From assembly GCA_028753945.1 (NCBI GenBank), contig JAPNXP010000005.1:3472001-3536000 (forward strand): a DNA stretch of 64,000 bases, given 5' to 3'. The stretch's first letter is position 1. Every line of letters starts with the position of its first letter. Below are positions 23,225-35,141 of the stretch, one piece after another. Both the position numbers and the translations under genes were made by a program. Below the pieces are notes generated by a model that saw nothing but the letters and a program-made list of their open reading frames with translations, made no database searches and was not told where the DNA came from. Source of the stretch: Hexactinellida sp. DTS-2022 (taxonomy: Eukaryota; Porifera; Hexactinellida).

Positions 23225-24770
23225 CTAGAAACTCACTTACTTCTGGTTCCAATTTTGTGTTTCGTCCCGGCCCGAACTCGTCAGTTGCGTTACCTTTCAC
23301 TCAATATACTTGGGTTGGTTGAGTGTTGGAAGTGTTACGCTGTCAGTCGCCAATTGGGGACATGCCGTTGCAGGTCGCGTTACCATTATCTGGGCTCACC
23401 ATAGGGATTGCGTTGCCTGACTAGGCTCTAGCAGAGGTCCCCACAAGGTTCGATGTACCTTGCCTTTGAGCGCTTTCAACTGAATAAGAAGAATCAGTCA
23501 GAAGAGTGCAAGAGGTAGAATACAGTATTGAGTGATCCGATGAATTGGTTACAGTCCCATAGTTCGACAGTAGGGTTTCTCATGCCGTCATATTTATAAA
23601 ATTGTCCGTTGTCACATAGGATAGAGTAAAAGTGGTTGTTAACGAAGATGGAAAAGCCAGCAAGTTTATAATGTAATGTCTGTTGTTGATGACTGATGGT
23701 AATTGTTGGTCGATGTCAGATATTAATACTTTGTTTACTTTGTATTAGAATGTGTCCAATTTCAATTGTTAGCAGTATAGGAATGGTTTGAAAATGGCCA
23801 GATAACCTCTCACAGATTGCATCACTTGATCCACAGGACTTACATTTAGTTGGAATTAGTTTTCGGTTTATAGAAGACTCCAGATTAGTAAATACGCTGC
23901 CAATATTTCCTATCATAGTGGTGGTGTTAAAGATGTTGATGCAGTGGTGGCATTTGAAGTTGGTAATGTATCTGTCGTTGCATAGGTCTTCTGCTCTTAG
24001 GAATTGAATGATGTTGCCTTCTGATCCAAAAAAATTGTATGATTGCATGAACCAATTGAATCATATTGAATTTCCAGCCCGAGTTGTTTGGCAATATAAT
24101 CTCGCAGTTCTTCGAATTTATTACTAGCAGCCAGTTTGAACAGATGGTAGAATTTGGTGTCAGTTGGTGAGGTTTCCGATTAAGTTCAGTGCATCGAGTA
24201 TGTTTGCTTTCTTAGAACTTAGGATGGCTAGGATGTTGTCCACTGAGCAGGTATTGGATTTCATGATGTCGTTGTGCTCTCTCCCCCACATAGGATATGC
24301 TATTGGTAGTGATGCAATCTGTGAGATGGTATTCAGATGGTTAGATGGTGATGGATTGGTCTCGATGGTTATTTTCTCTTCTACTTGATGCATAGGTGTT
24401 ATTAACTGAATCACAACAGGTAACAGAACTGCGAGCGGATAATCATAGCCTTTTCTGATTTACATATATTGGATCGTTACAGGGATGGCTATTGCGATAT
24501 TCGTTGACCAATTAGCGGTAGCGATGGCGATCGATTCCTTGGTCGTAAAATCCAGTTCAGTCGATGGATGGTAATCGTATAGTGATTTTAGCGATGTTAG
24601 TGATTCAGCTTTGATGGAGAGCGTTTTATGTAGTGGGGTTAGATAGGTACGGTTGTTAAGGGCTGTTAAACTTGAGATTTTATGGTTGTTAGTGTAGAAT
24701 CAATACTTTCTACTTTCTTGTTCCTCGTTGTCCAGGGATTTCATAGATTTCTTCAGTTGCTCCTAAAGTC
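23225..24770 (-). CDS. Cysteine-peptidase module (USPL1/C19-like) of the integrase gene
   Basis: A long, mostly open minus-strand block begins at an AG acceptor near 24770. After a coiled-coil-like EQLKKSMKS start it shows the features of a papain-fold deubiquitinase or SUMO-isopeptidase: a nucleophile region with SNTCSVDNILAIL (about 24290), two zinc-knuckle pairs FKCHHC and PTKCKSCG (about 23950 and 23860), and downstream VNNHFYSIL and YKYDGM (about 23640-23600), which fit His and Asp of a Cys-His-Asp triad. It follows the integrase exons at 25478-27510 on the same strand. Cysteine peptidases (OTU, ULP1) are known in Ginger-type transposons, which use a gypsy-like integrase as transposase, so a single mobile gene is likely. 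It looks interrupted in a few places. A second partial copy of the same region lies at 27780-27905. Confidence 0.55.
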
Positions 24771-24981
24771 AGGGTTCTAAATGAAATAAAATAAAGTGTG
24801 TTTAAAATTTTAGGATTGATCTAGTTCGAATAGTATGTAGAAATATCATGACCTGTGTTGTTAATCAAATCAAATATTTAAATATTTGATTTGATTTAAC
24901 ATAATTTTGAGTGGTTAATTATTTGATTTGATTAGATTTGAAATCTAAAATGATTATTTACAACCCTGCCAGTGTCTGATT

Positions 24982-25403
24982 CAGAGTGGACCATGGGTCG
25001 ATGGGTCATGGGTCATGGGTCAAATGGGTCACCTAAATCGATGGGTCAGATGGGTCATGGGTCACGGCTCCGTGACCCATGACCCATTACCAATTTGAAA
25101 TTTCATTGTCATCTTCAGTTAAAATACTAATCACTCATCATCATCATTATTATTATAACATTGATGTGCATTGAAATACTAAACATCTTCGACATTGCAA
25201 CAAGTAGGTTTGTTGAGGTAATTTATACGGTTATTCTGTTATACTGTTAATGTTACAGTATAGTAGATAGATATTTGAAATTGTGTGATGGGTCAATGGG
25301 TCACTCGATGGGTCATGGGTCAATGGGTCAATGGGTCATGGGTCAGAAATGGGATGGGTCAGATGGGTCATGGGTCACCAATGTTGACCCATGGTCCACT
25401 CTG
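24982..25403. mobile_element. Young hAT miniature GACCCATG family, copy 1, 422 bp
   Basis: Ends CAGAGTGGACCATGGGTC in inverted orientation, with perfect target duplication GTCTGATT (24974-24981 and 25404-25411). The body is ATGGGTCA repeats. By eye it is identical to the copy at 57248-57669 in the opposite orientation, and of the same length. It lies in the intron-like gap of the integrase gene. Confidence 0.95.
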
Positions 25404-25477
25404 GTCTGATTCATAACCGTGCTTGTTAATAACGCATTTTTAATATAGCAGTAAACAATCGAAAATACTTACCAATT

Positions 25478-27510
25478 GCATGCGAAATAGAAAATCCGGT
25501 TGATGTGATGTCGGGTGTTTGATTCTTCGTTGGTGTAACCTAAATGTAATAGGAATGAGTCATTAGTAAGAGGGGTTTTCCTTTGGACTTTTTGCTCTTC
25601 TTTGATGTTTGTCTTGCATTTTTCTTGTCCGTCTTACGAGTTGCATCAATTGTTTCTGCCCATTCGTCATCGTTATTTGGGAGTTCGTAAGGATCTGTAA
25701 TTTCATCAATGTCCATTGGAGTAAATATTCGGGTGGGCTAATTCTGTTTCTGTTTCAATAATTGTTGGTGATTTGAAGCCGGGGTTATTTGGAGAGGTGA
25801 TAAGATTGAGTAGATTAGAGGAATCGAATCTCTACCGAATATGAGAAAAAATGGTGTGTAGCCTGTGGATCGTTTAGTCTGAGTATTGACTGCTAGTACT
25901 ACTGGCTGTAATTTATCTACCCATTCTTTGTCCCCATTGCACATCATACAGTTAATTTTTCTAAAACAACGAACAAATCAAAATTCAAGGCTTAATAATT
26001 ATTGTAAGCATTGAATTTTAAGCGTTTGGAATAATATTGGAAATTTAAGCTATTTTAATAGAATTAACTGAAGGCTAGTTTTGAATAATATATATTATTA
26101 TCAAGAGAATGTAAGGTTCACGAATGGACTGAATAAACCCATCTCAAATTGACGCACGTTCAATTTGTATACTTTCACATTAACTTCAACACCACCAGCG
26201 TTCGTTCAGTTCATTCAGTTCGCCCAGTTCAAGATCAATAAATTCGTTTGTGAACCTTTAATTCCCTGATTATTATAATTATTGTATTTAGTATTGAATT
26301 GGGAATATAAATTCAACATTCAATAAAATAATTTGTTGGTTATTTAATTTTTAAGAATTATTAGTTAATTACAGAACTTACGTTTTCAAAATTTTATTGT
26401 GAGTTTCGACAAGTCCGTTACTCTGCGGGTGGTAGGCAGTGGTTCTTCGGGAGTCGACATTTAATTTCTTGTGGAAATCCTGAAATTCCTGAAGGAACAG
26501 TATTTTTAAAATTAATTTTAGTCAGCTACTCAAGTATACACGCCATCACTCTCACAAATTCAATGAAATTGTATTTATGTCGAGGTATTGTATGCATTTG
26601 TAAATTAACACATTATTTGTTCATGAAGGTAGTACATAGTTATTCATTCTATATATTATATTATTAGTAGAGAATATATTAATAACTAACGATAATATTC
26701 ACAATTTGGAAAGCATCAAAACTGCATTAGAATTGAGAATTCAGTTCCTTGATCATGTTGGAGGATTTTGGGTACAAACAAATGATAGATAGATATCCTG
26801 TAGACAGTCCAATATTTCCCTTGATGTCTTGGATTTGAGGGGTCTGGCGATTACAAATTTGTTCAAGTAGCATACGATTACCAAACTATGCTGAAATCCA
26901 AATGCTGTGCGGGACATATTGCTGACAAGATCTATGCCGCAATGATACCATAGTTCTTCTGGGGGGGGGGGGGCGATGGGCTGGAGTTCGCGCTGAGGCT
27001 GTGGTAGCAGAGCGGAAGAAGTCTGGCAGGTGTGGCAAGTTTTGATCTAAATGACGAACACTAATTAAAAATGAACTCAGTTGAATTAATGCGAAAAGAT
27101 AGCTTACAAATTCCCCGATGTCGTTGTAAATGCCACTCCAATCGTATTTGTTACGAATCCCGTCAAGAGTAGTATTGATTCCGGGGTGAGTGACATTGTG
27201 GTAGAAGCCAATAATGTCATTGATTTCTGTGTCAATTGGAATCTCGAGGTATTTCAAAGTTCCGTTCTTCTTCCTCAGGCTCTAAATAAAATATTGATTA
27301 GAAATACCATCTGAAAATAATTAGAGAAATTATTACCTTCATCAGTTTTTGGTCTTGAACGCAAATCCCCTTGCACTTCCTGATAAAATTATTCTTCGTT
27401 GTTGCATGTATATAGAATAAGATATGCTTCAAATCCCTTTTAAAAAAAAGTTTAAAGAATGTACCTCCCATGGTGACAAATGACGTAGGAATCTTCAAAA
27501 GGTTATTACA
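25478..27510 (-). mobile_element. Intron-split gypsy-type integrase gene (Ginger-like transposon or domesticated integrase)
   Basis: About six exon-like blocks lie in order on the minus strand. They cover, from right to left, an N-terminal piece (27310-27510), a His-His/Cys-Cys zinc region (FYHNVTHPGINTTL, 27108-27281; CHTCQT in the next block from 27046), the start of the catalytic core and a central strand region (26730-27046), the TTAYHPQSNGLVETHNKIL region (about 26390-26480), the STGYTPFFLIFGR region with a basic tail (about 25600-25967), and a short exon at about 25478-25541. Donors such as GTAAGC, GTAAGT and acceptors such as TTTATTTAG bound several blocks. LTR elements copied through spliced RNA would not normally keep such introns, and no LTRs are seen. 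It appears interrupted in a handful of places. The peptidase module at 23225-24770 follows. Confidence 0.65.
26102..26268. mobile_element. hAT miniature, 167 bp
   Basis: Ends CAAGAGAATGTAAGGTTCAC and the complement of CAGGGAATTAAAGGTTCAC, with perfect 8-bp flanks ATTATTAT (26094-26101, 26269-26276). It is inserted in an intron-like gap of the integrase gene. A truncated relative starts at 21346. Confidence 0.85.
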
Positions 27511-27779
27511 CTAAAAGTAGTCCCGATTGAGTTGAATTTCAGTGCAGTTAGTAATTATTGTATACTGTTCAAAAACACTATAATCTCAATTTATGAAATG
27601 TTCAGAGAGGGGCCTTAATTTTCAAAATGATTGCCGGAGGCCATTTGAATTTGTCGCTATAAAAAAGTTTGCCCAAATTTTCGAGACCGGCATGGGAGCT
27701 TAATTCGCGAGATATACCATAAGTATCAGAATTAGACATAAAACTTAACTTGCCGCGGTTGGTCACGGATTCTTAGATT

Positions 27780-27905
27780 TTGACCCTACTATATGTAGTC
27801 TGCATTCCAATCGCTTTAGCAATGAAGTCTCTGAGCTTATCGAAATTAAACTCATTGACAAGGATGATAAGTTCATGGAATTTCGCATCAGATGGTGTAG
27901 ACCCG
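27780..27905 (-). pseudogene. Fragment of a second copy of the peptidase module
   Basis: Minus-strand reading gives PSDAKFHELIILVNEFN and FDKLRDFIAKAIGMQTTY, matching in order the region just upstream of the peptidase core at about 24180-24070 (TKFYHLFKLAASNKFEELRDYIAKQLG). Only this short part is present. Confidence 0.6.
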
Positions 27906-27924
27906 AGTATTCCGCAAGATCAGA

Positions 27925-28093
27925 AAGTCAAATACACTAGACATTTTCAAAAAAGATTTGAAGACCTATCTCTTTACTAAGCATTACAATATTTGATTTT
28001 TGTTTGTATATATTATGTTTTTTCTCTTGTACGTACTTAACTTTGAACTGTAAACGCTTTGAGACACCTGTGGAAAGCGTCCTAAATGCTGTG

Positions 28094-28125
<32 letters not shown>
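27925..28125 (+). mobile_element. 3' end of a CR1/L2-like LINE with (ATT)n tail
   Basis: The string FKKDLKTYLFTKHYN matches the usual last residues of a CR1/L2-type reverse-transcriptase ORF. It is followed by a ~110-bp 3' untranslated part (TTTGAGACACCTGTGGAAAG) and a run of ATT repeats at 28086-28125. Only the 3' tip is present, as expected for 5'-truncated LINE copies. Confidence 0.7.
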
Positions 28126-28128
<3 letters not shown>

Positions 28129-28249
28129 ATAAACGTTGGTCTCTTGAAACAAGCACCAAAGTTAACAGCATCTGAAGTTTGAACTACTGGGACATTTAAT
28201 CCGCCATAACTCCTCATGTTCAGATTCAAAGTGACGACTTCGCTATGTT

Positions 28250-28290
28250 TCTCAGAGAACATTGGCTATAAACCAATGTTCTCTGAGAGA
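28250..28290. repeat. Perfect hairpin next to P-element remnant
   Basis: CTCAGAGAACATTGG, loop CTATAAA, then CCAATGTTCTCTGAG. It forms the left border of the P-element remnant at 28266-29100. Confidence 0.85.
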
Positions 28291-29100
28291 CGTCGGAGAG
28301 TTGAGAGATGTGGAAGAGAAATGCATTCAAGCGATTGTAAATATCGATAAGCAGCAGGAGATATAAGTTCGCATTTGAGTGATAGTATGGTACAGTAGTT
28401 TACTATATTATACTTTATATGGGTTTTCGGACAAAGAACAATTTCAAGCTTACAATGGATGAATTGTAAACGCGAAAGTAAATCTGAATCAAAACTACTA
28501 GTTATCGTATCTTCACTTAATTTAGATACTGATTCTGAGAGTTGAGTAGAAGCAGCTTTAACAGCCAGTTCGATGCAATTGAAAGACTTTGAAATTTCTT
28601 CAATAAGCACAGAGATTTGAAGAACATCATCTATTTTGCTGATAGAATTAGGAATTTGAATATAGTGATGAAAAGCTTTCGTATTCAAGTGAAAATCTAT
28701 TTTCAAGTAAGATTTGATTTATACTTGGTCTTGAGATAGAGACGGGTGTTATATGTGCAATGTAGAAGGGATTGGATACCAGAGAAGCCAGTTATTTGAA
28801 ATATTAGTTTTCTCCAATTTGTACACAAGCTCAGCGAAAGTATTAACACCATATTCTTCCTTTTAATTTTACATTGGAGGGCACTCCTTCAAATAAAAGT
28901 CGAGACGCTTTGGCTTTCCAACAGTTTTTTGAAGATATGAGGGACAATTGGGTAGTATCGTGGGAGTAGAACCATCAACAAGTCCGAGTCTTCGATATGC
29001 CTATTAAAAGAAGAGCTAGTATATAAGTTAAGAAAAAGTGTAGATAACTGGACTAATACTGTTTTGTGCCCCCCGACAATACGTATCATATTGGACTTAG
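28266..29100 (-). pseudogene. P-element (THAP9-like) transposase, N-proximal remnant
   Basis: The minus-strand frame at 28706-28266 (146 aa) encodes SPAAYRYLQSLECISLPHL with STLRRLSENIGL, a conserved motif before the first catalytic Asp of P-element transposases; the remnant at 57700-60960 has the near-identical SLPHSSTLRMLYSNIGL. Upstream on the same strand, 29089-28889 encodes LLPRYYPIVPHIFKKLLES. The frame changes between the two, and the catalytic region is missing because the remnant ends at a hairpin near 28250. No terminal repeats were recognised. Confidence 0.65.
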
Positions 29101-29523
29101 GCTCGTGGAAAGGTACTGGACATATCCCAAGTGTGTCCGTTCTATTTATTGAACTGTTCTGAGGGATCGAGCCAATACAATAGGGTTTTTGGATTGTTCG
29201 CAGATAGTACTATCAGAATCTAAAGTTACTATAGAACCATCAGAATCCAAAAACACCTTACTGTTTCTATGCGAATTAAAGTAATTTATATAGAACAATT
29301 ATTAACGAAATGGCTAATAATTCTGCTGTACATGGATATTCTCCAATATTTTCACGAAATTTGAGTATTTTCAACTTTAGCTAACCTTATGATACAGCTG
29401 AAACGTTCTATTCTTATGATGCTACTGAAACGTGCTAACCTTAGTATTCAAATACAACTACATTGCAATTAAATGCCTGTTTATTGTACAAGTACTAAAT
29501 ACATCTTTCCACCTATCCCACAG

Positions 29524-30312
29524 CATGGCCTACTTAATATATGGCTATATATGTCGCCGAGTTAGGCCATAAAATAAAGAGGCCAGTTTCTAATTTTAAT
29601 TCTAGGATAAACTATGCCTCCTATTATTGATATTTGGGTTGTATATGGGGTAATCAACCATTGTGAATCCATTAGAATCACTTTTGAGAATCTCAGATTC
29701 GTGGTTAAGCTATTTAGGCGCCATTTAATGATGACGGTAACAATTTTTGGTAAAATGAAAAAAAATTCAAATATCATAAATATCAGTTACTTCCTACTTT
29801 CGAATAATTTTATAATAGGAATACTAAAATACGGATATATTTCATACCCCAAAGGCTACTAAATCACAAAATTGCGACGTTCTAATATTTTTAAAAATTA
29901 TAAAGCAACCACATGCTAAAATACAAGTATTATCCGAATTACAAATTACTATTTTCGTCCATAAAACGTATATGATTGCTGGTTTATATATATTCATTCT
30001 CATTATATATTCGGAAAATGTATTCTCAGTATATTAGCAAATTATTCTCATTTTCTTGTAGTTCTTTAGACTCGAATTGTAAATTTTTGTATATTTGTGG
30101 TGTCATCATTAAATGGCGCCTAAATAGCTTAACCACAAATCTGAGATTCTCAAAAGTGGTTCTAATGGACTCGCAATGGTTGATTACCCCATATACAACC
30201 CAAATAACAATAATAGGAGGCATAGTTTATACTAGAATTAAAATTAGAAACTGGCCTCTTTGTTTTATGGCCTTCTCGGCGACATATATAGCCGTATATT
30301 AAGTAGGCCATG
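29524..30312. mobile_element. 789-bp element with ~220-bp inverted ends and CCCACAG target duplication
   Basis: The block 29524-29748 is repeated in reverse at about 30095-30312. Tips read CATGGCCTACTTAATATA, and both sides carry CCCACAG (29517-29523, 30313-30319). Open frames in the two arms are mirror images and share IIGGIVY and RFSKV strings, so they are probably by-products. Related tips occur at 12430-12461 and a related inner segment at 3545-3760. Confidence 0.8.
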
Positions 30313-30319
30313 CCCACAG

Positions 30320-32040
30320 ATAATAGTTCGGTTCTACTTTATCTCATAATATATGTTAATTAACCTACAGCATAGTAACTTTATTATGGTATTAATCTAT
30401 CCATCTATTTATGTATCTTAACCTAGATTATTTCCAGAATTGCATCCTTTGATTAATCTAGTTTGGCTTCCATCAGTCTAATCTTTTGGTGATGTATTAT
30501 TAGCTTACCTCAATCAGATAAGTATGCACAATATTATATCAAAGTTATTTAACAATTTACTAACCCAGGATTTATATTCTGCATAATATATTACACATTT
30601 ATGAGAGTAATGCAGCGAATTAATAATCAAACAATATATCGTGCAGGAGGTAAATCTTGGGTTTGTAAATAGCAATTAAATTAATTAGTTCAAGCTTGGT
30701 TTGGCTCCCAAATAACAACAAACTGAACTGGATCAAATACTTTAATTTACAAGCCACAAGTTTTACTTACACATATATAATGACTGATGTTTTGAGGAGG
30801 GTATGGCAGCGAAGCCGCCGTTATTTGTGTTGCGTAGTGTCCGTCGCGAAGCGACAGAAACCGAAGACATAGTGAAATTAAAAATTAATGGAATACAAAC
30901 TAAGCCTATAAATGTACTTTGGAATTAATATTAATGTATAGTTCAATTTGTGGTACTGAGAATTCTAAAAATACAAATATTAAACATCACTCTGAATCTA
31001 AATTTCAGTCGGTATACAAATCCAAATGAATTGGGAAATCGTAAGGATCTAGAAACCCGTACTGTTTTGGAAATCCGTATGGGAAGGACATCCGAATGGA
31101 GTTTATGTTAATTTAAAAATCAACTATTCACATAGGGTCCGGATTAATTACGGATTTATGGATTTGACGGATTCCATATCCATAATTAACAGATTTTGGA
31201 ACGGATTTGGAATTTTTATTCTAGATGAGATGGATTATGAACAGGATATGGATGCTGATTCCGATCCATTCAGACCCTCTGAACATGGGTGAAACAAACC
31301 AAATATTTTGTATTTCATTGATTTGGAACAGATCACCAAAAACTTAAGAGACTGCAATCATCATTTTTGATGCGATTGCTATCAATAACCTATATGTCAG
31401 TAATACTTCACTTTTGAGTTTCTGGACCTCAAATTACTATTTCCTATAAAAATTTGACGTGAATATTTTCGCAAAGAGATAATATAGCACGGAAAAACGT
31501 TAAAGAGCAGGAAAAGATCCTGAAGGTTGCCGAAAATTTGACTCGATTAACCGTAAATTTGACCCGATTATCGAAAGTTTTGAAGATATTAGCCGATTTT
31601 TTTACAAGATTTACCTATTTCTTTTACACGATTATCCACAAATTTTGACGAAAATAACCAAATTTAGACTGAAAAACAAATATTTGACCCGATAAAAAAG
31701 GAAGTGACCTAAAAGAAATATTCCCACGTAATTTGAGTCGTTACCTTCCGAAACACCCTTCCATAGTGCCTTAAAGGAACATGCTGTCGGCACAGCTGTA
31801 ATTTTAGATTTTTGTATTTGAAGCTTGTCCTTCTTTTAGAAGTAGGACATTTGGTCACCCAGCTGGAGAGGTAGCTACCTTGGACAAAAACCAAAACTGT
31901 CTGGAATATTTTGAGAGAGTTTTAAATAAACAAAATTATAAATTTGCCATCAACCTTTAAACATTTTGTACAATTTCATTCTGAACTGGCTTATCCTGAT
32001 TTGTTAATGTATAATTTATTAACTTTTCAGCATTTATTAA
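30320..32040. other. Gene-free stretch with a Helitron-like fragment
   Basis: No gene seen. At 30795-30866 the strings GGCAGCGAAGCCGCC and GTCGCGAAGCGAC resemble the 3' hairpin of the Helitron at 20313. A GGATT-rich low-complexity block lies at 31080-31265. At about 31779 a short coding-like string (HAVGTAVILDF) recurs at 50410. Confidence 0.45.
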
Positions 32041-32044
32041 TAGG

Positions 32045-32135
32045 CGCAAACTTTTGACCTGTAGCCAAAAGTGCCAGTGGTGCACCTCGATACAAAGTAC
32101 AGGTGGACCTAGCACCACCGTACTTTGCGCCTATA
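32045..32135. repeat. Short inverted-repeat element with ATAGGCGCAAA ends
   Basis: Ends ATAGGCGCAAACTTTTG and the complement of ATAGGCGCAAAGTACG bracket about 90 bp. It is likely a very short miniature element. Confidence 0.45.
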
Positions 32136-32552
32136 ATTTATTATATCCCACGGTATTTAGCATTTATAGCTTACTGTATCCTATGAATTATTAATATCCT
32201 CGGAAAATCAATTATGTTCTCGGTAATTATTTGAAGAAAAATACTGTACATAATTACTGTTAGCATCAATTATACATTGTTGTTGTCAAAGTTCTATATA
32301 GTTAGATTGATAGTTTTCAGCCCCTCTCAGTTCAGGGCTTTTGAAAAAGTTGGGCGCTCCTGATAATACTGTTGAATGTAAAACTGTTGAATATGAAAAA
32401 CATAAGCTTGTATCTCAATTGGACAATAAAGAAAAATATGTGCTAATAACTCAATATTTTCGAAAAACAGTGTATATTTAGGGGTGTGAATGGAAATAGG
32501 AAACTTATGCTAGATAGATTATAATGAACTATTATTTACATATAGGTTAGCG

Positions 32553-33155
32553 CAGTGGTTCCCAACCTTTTTTAACTTGTGAACCCCCAAAAACCCGAAA
32601 ATTTGGTGGTGCACCCCCAGGACATACCTAAGTATGAAGATTCTATTGACAAGGGCATCGATTATAAAAACAGGATGGGGGGTGAACATCATATGGTCTC
32701 ATTAGGATAAAAAGCGTCAGTATGTAATAATATGACAAGGTTAATCTAAGTACACATGGATATATAGAAGAGCGAGCGCAGCGAGCGAGAAAAAATTTCT
32801 GGGGTGAAGAGGATTTTAAAATATCATTGAGTATTACTAACAATTTATGACAACTATATTTACTGATTTAGGGAGGGTAAAATTATGAGGTGCACCAATA
32901 TTTGGGGGGCGGGGGAGCGAATGCCCAAAGATAGGTTGTGGTAATGGACCAGTACGGACCAAGTCCTCTTTGAAAAAGCGTCGGGTAACTTACAGAACAC
33001 AATAGTAATAGATCAATATAGTCGAGTAAACAGAATTTAACTTGTAGATTACGATATTTTTAAAAACTTTATTTTAAAATGCTCAATACTCACTCCACTC
33101 CTTGTCCCGTGCACCCCCGAGACGTGTCCCGTGCACCCCAGGTTGGGAACCACTG
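32553..33155. mobile_element. hAT element with CAGTGGTTCCCAACC ends, 603 bp
   Basis: Ends CAGTGGTTCCCAACCTTTT and the complement of CAGTGGTTCCCAACCTGG. Flanks GGTTAGCG and GGTTAGAG agree at 7 of 8. This end sequence is typical of widespread animal hAT families. A second member is at 46897-47825. No transposase frame. Confidence 0.88.
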
Positions 33156-35100
33156 GGTTAGAGGTAGCTTCTATATGTAGTACTAGACATTCATAATAAT
33201 TCAGTGATAAATTATATTTCAGGTTTGTTAACATAATTTTATTGTTCACTAGGGATGGGACGATTGCGAATTTTGCCACATCCGCGAATACGGATGTGCG
33301 TGCGGATGACAAATTTTTAACTCCTCGGATTCGGAGTTTTCATCTAACATCCGCAAATGCGGATGCGGATGCACAGTGGGAATTTTCAGGGGAGTAAGTG
33401 GAAATAGGAAAACTATGCTAGATTCCCGCCCGCATCCCTCTTCTTGTGGAGCTGAAACAATATTAGCATTTACACTGGTCTTATTTTTAGATGTTTGAAC
33501 CACAGGCGGCGCGAGGGCAGGACCAGTGCCCAGGGGCGGAGCTAGATATTATCACTAGAGGCGCATAGGGGTCGCAGATTATTTTCAGGGGATTGCAATA
33601 AAAATGAAGGGAAAATGCAGATCTTTCAAGTAGGAAAAGGGGCGTAATCCTGAATAATTTAACAAAACCATTTCTTCGTCACCGTCGTGAGAGGTCAACA
33701 GAGCAGTTAGATGACAAAAGTAGGTTAAGTCCCTGCATTACTATGTATATTAACTATGTTTCAAGTTTCAATTGATTCTGATTACTCATCCTGCTTGAGC
33801 AAATTTAATGATGCCATGTCGACGAAAGGTTATCATACCTCCACTATTATGACGGAATTTCAGTGACTGATCAAAATCGACTCTTGTAAATAAAGTAACT
33901 TACCAAATAAACTCTGACAGGTCCAGTCTACTTAGCTATTGGCATACTAACAATTTAAATTGATTACAGTCAATTCCCAGTCATTAGCGTTTTAGTTAGG
34001 GTAGATAAGTTTGGCTACTATATGACCGGGAGGCGAAAATTTCAATTGTTTTTCCTGATACTTCAAAACTATGTGAGATTGACTATAAACTTACAGTGAA
34101 TAAGGATATAATAGACTAGGAATAGAAAAAGCTTTAATCTCATTCTTGTTATGTTGCCTTGTCCAATACAGAGGGCGCTTACAGTTTAGTATAACTAAAT
34201 TTATTGATATTTAGACAATTCCTGTGTCAATCCATTAGGATTGACACAGGAATCATTGAAAATATACATTTCTCTTAGTTATGGCCAGTGGCGGAGCTAT
34301 CTAGATGTCACTGGTGGTACACAGGCTATTAAACTGGGGAATATTTACATTAATGAGGTGGGACTCACTTAAATTCAAGTGGGCACAAGGCAACCTCTGG
34401 TTATGGCACCTGAAACCCATTTTAGGATCCCAATGAGAGACAACTCTAAAAAAACAAAGATCAGCATCAATCCAAGATCAAAGGAGATCACATACATGCA
34501 GAGGGCCCGGAAGATTTACGGATTCCAAATTGGGATGGATTTGGAAATATTCCTAAATGCATATTACTAACTAGTAATATGGATTTTAGCATTGAGAATG
34601 TTCTTTGTACCATCTAATTTTGAGACTTTTCACCCAAATTTTGCCAAATTACCATAATTTGAACATTAGCAATCAATATATTTACAGATTAACAAAACTT
34701 TACCCATTTTATGAAAATCTTTCTTATTATCTCTTTTTGAAAGATTCTCATCGAAAAAATAAACCAATTAAGAGGCTAATCACAATAAGCAGAATCGATT
34801 TTCTCCATTCAGTCTTGTAATAGTATGAATGCCGCATTAGCTCAAGCAGACTTTAAATGTTAACCAGGGTAAATAAATCGAAGGTCACCTGGGCGCCAAA
34901 CATCAAGCTTTCCTCTTCTACCTGACGGCATTGTACTTTAGGTTAACTGTTAACACAGTTAATAGAGTGAAACGAATGATATTTCTTTATAGAATATTGT
35001 ATACTACATTGTTCTCATAGATTCGCGCAATAAAATGAATTTGAGGGTCGAGAAAATACTAATATCATTACATCAATTGCATACAATCTAAATTCTCATG
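33156..35100. other. Gene-free stretch with scattered hAT-like ends
   Basis: CATCCGCAAATGCGGATG-like palindromes at 33270-33440, and unpaired hAT-type tips CAGGGGCGGAGCTAGA (about 33533) and CAGTGGCGGAGCTA (about 34287). A perfect hairpin ATTCCTGTGTCAATCC occurs at 34218-34253. No gene seen. Confidence 0.45.
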
Positions 35101-35141
35101 TTAATTAAATTTCAGTAAAATGTCAAATTGGCAAAAATACA

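Noticed and set aside
29562-30302. Mirror-image frames containing IIGGIVY and RFSKV
   Set aside because: They arise from the two inverted arms of the element 29524-30312, and the frame is not preserved for function.
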